Shown: positions 5,752 to 5,854 of the stretch, one piece after another
Layout: each line of letters begins with the position of its first letter
How positions within the stretch are numbered: position 1 is the first letter of the stretch
Assembly: GCA_014239625.1 (NCBI GenBank)
Contig: JAAZYN010000267.1
Span: 1-5,854, forward strand
Length of the DNA: 5,854 nt
Source: Myxococcales bacterium
GTDB taxonomy: Bacteria; Myxococcota_A; UBA9042; PHBI01; JAAZYN01
Direction of reading: 5' to 3'
Notes under the pieces: model-generated
The model's database searches: none
Seen by the model: only the letters and a program-made list of their open reading frames with translations
What the model was told of the DNA's origin: nothing
Made by a program: the position numbers and the translations under genes

Positions 5752-5854
5752 ATGGTCGCCGGGGCGGGCCGCGGGCCGGCGTTGGGCTTGATGGGGCTGG
5801 TCGTTGTGGCGCGTGCGGTTGTGGCATCTGGGGAGCGCGATCTTGCTGATGATT
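5752..5854 (+). CDS. Possible start of an exported or membrane protein (cut by right edge)
   Basis: An ATG at 5752, 24 nt after the TetR stop, opens a frame of 34 codons with no stop before the window ends. The peptide starts MVAGAGRGPALGLMGLVVVA and continues RAVVASGERDLADD. It looks like a signal peptide: one Arg near the start, a hydrophobic core (about 10-20), then an Ala-rich region that could be a signal peptidase I site, followed by charged residues. An upstream in-frame GTG (5737) and a downstream ATG (5791) are alternative starts; GGGG 9 nt before 5752 is a weak ribosome binding site. If real, it sits where a TetR-controlled efflux component is often found, for example a TolC-like outer membrane protein, but nothing visible proves that. 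It could instead be a chance open frame in GC-rich DNA. Confidence 0.4.
   Translation, partial: MVAGAGRGPALGLMGLVVVARAVVASGERDLADD

Noticed and set aside
5758..5780. GC-rich hairpin GCCGG...CCGGC after the TetR gene as a terminator
   Set aside because: The stem is short, there is no T-run after it, and it lies inside a possible downstream coding region.

Overview
The window is a GC-rich bacterial chromosome segment. Coding density is high, GC predominates at third codon positions, and long open frames appear opposite the real genes. Two features point weakly to Myxococcota or a related former-deltaproteobacterial lineage: a lipoprotein with an Asp/Ser/Ala-rich linker after its lipid-anchor Cys, and an oligoribonuclease (Orn) beside a full-length DnaE1. 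The taxonomy is inference only.

Layout. The left third is on the minus strand. Reading right to left it holds orn (1491-934, GTG start), a c-type cytochrome P460-family lipoprotein (847-383), and the 5' part of another lipoprotein gene (161-1) that runs off the left edge. The right two thirds are on the plus strand. They hold dnaE (1628-5128), the replicative DNA polymerase III alpha subunit, then a TetR/AcrR-family regulator (5125-5727) whose GTG start overlaps the dnaE stop, then a possible start of a secreted or membrane protein (from about 5752) cut by the right edge. orn and dnaE diverge from a 136-bp intergenic region.

How the genes relate. DnaE and Orn are core nucleic-acid enzymes: replication, and the final step of RNA decay (also pGpG turnover). 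The two lipoproteins would sit on the outer side of the inner membrane or in the outer membrane. The cytochrome may bind a P460-type lysine-crosslinked heme, because the lysine position looks conserved. The TetR gene appears translationally coupled to dnaE and probably regulates the downstream gene(s) leaving the window.

The points most worth checking are the 4-nt dnaE/tetR overlap, a PHP domain in DnaE that keeps only part of its metal site, a promoter placed so that dnaE mRNA may be leaderless, the P460-like lipoprotein, and an exact 18-bp palindrome inside a signal-peptide coding region. I saw no CRISPR array, tRNA, rRNA, insertion sequence or clear defence system, and nothing that amounts to a clearly new biological system.
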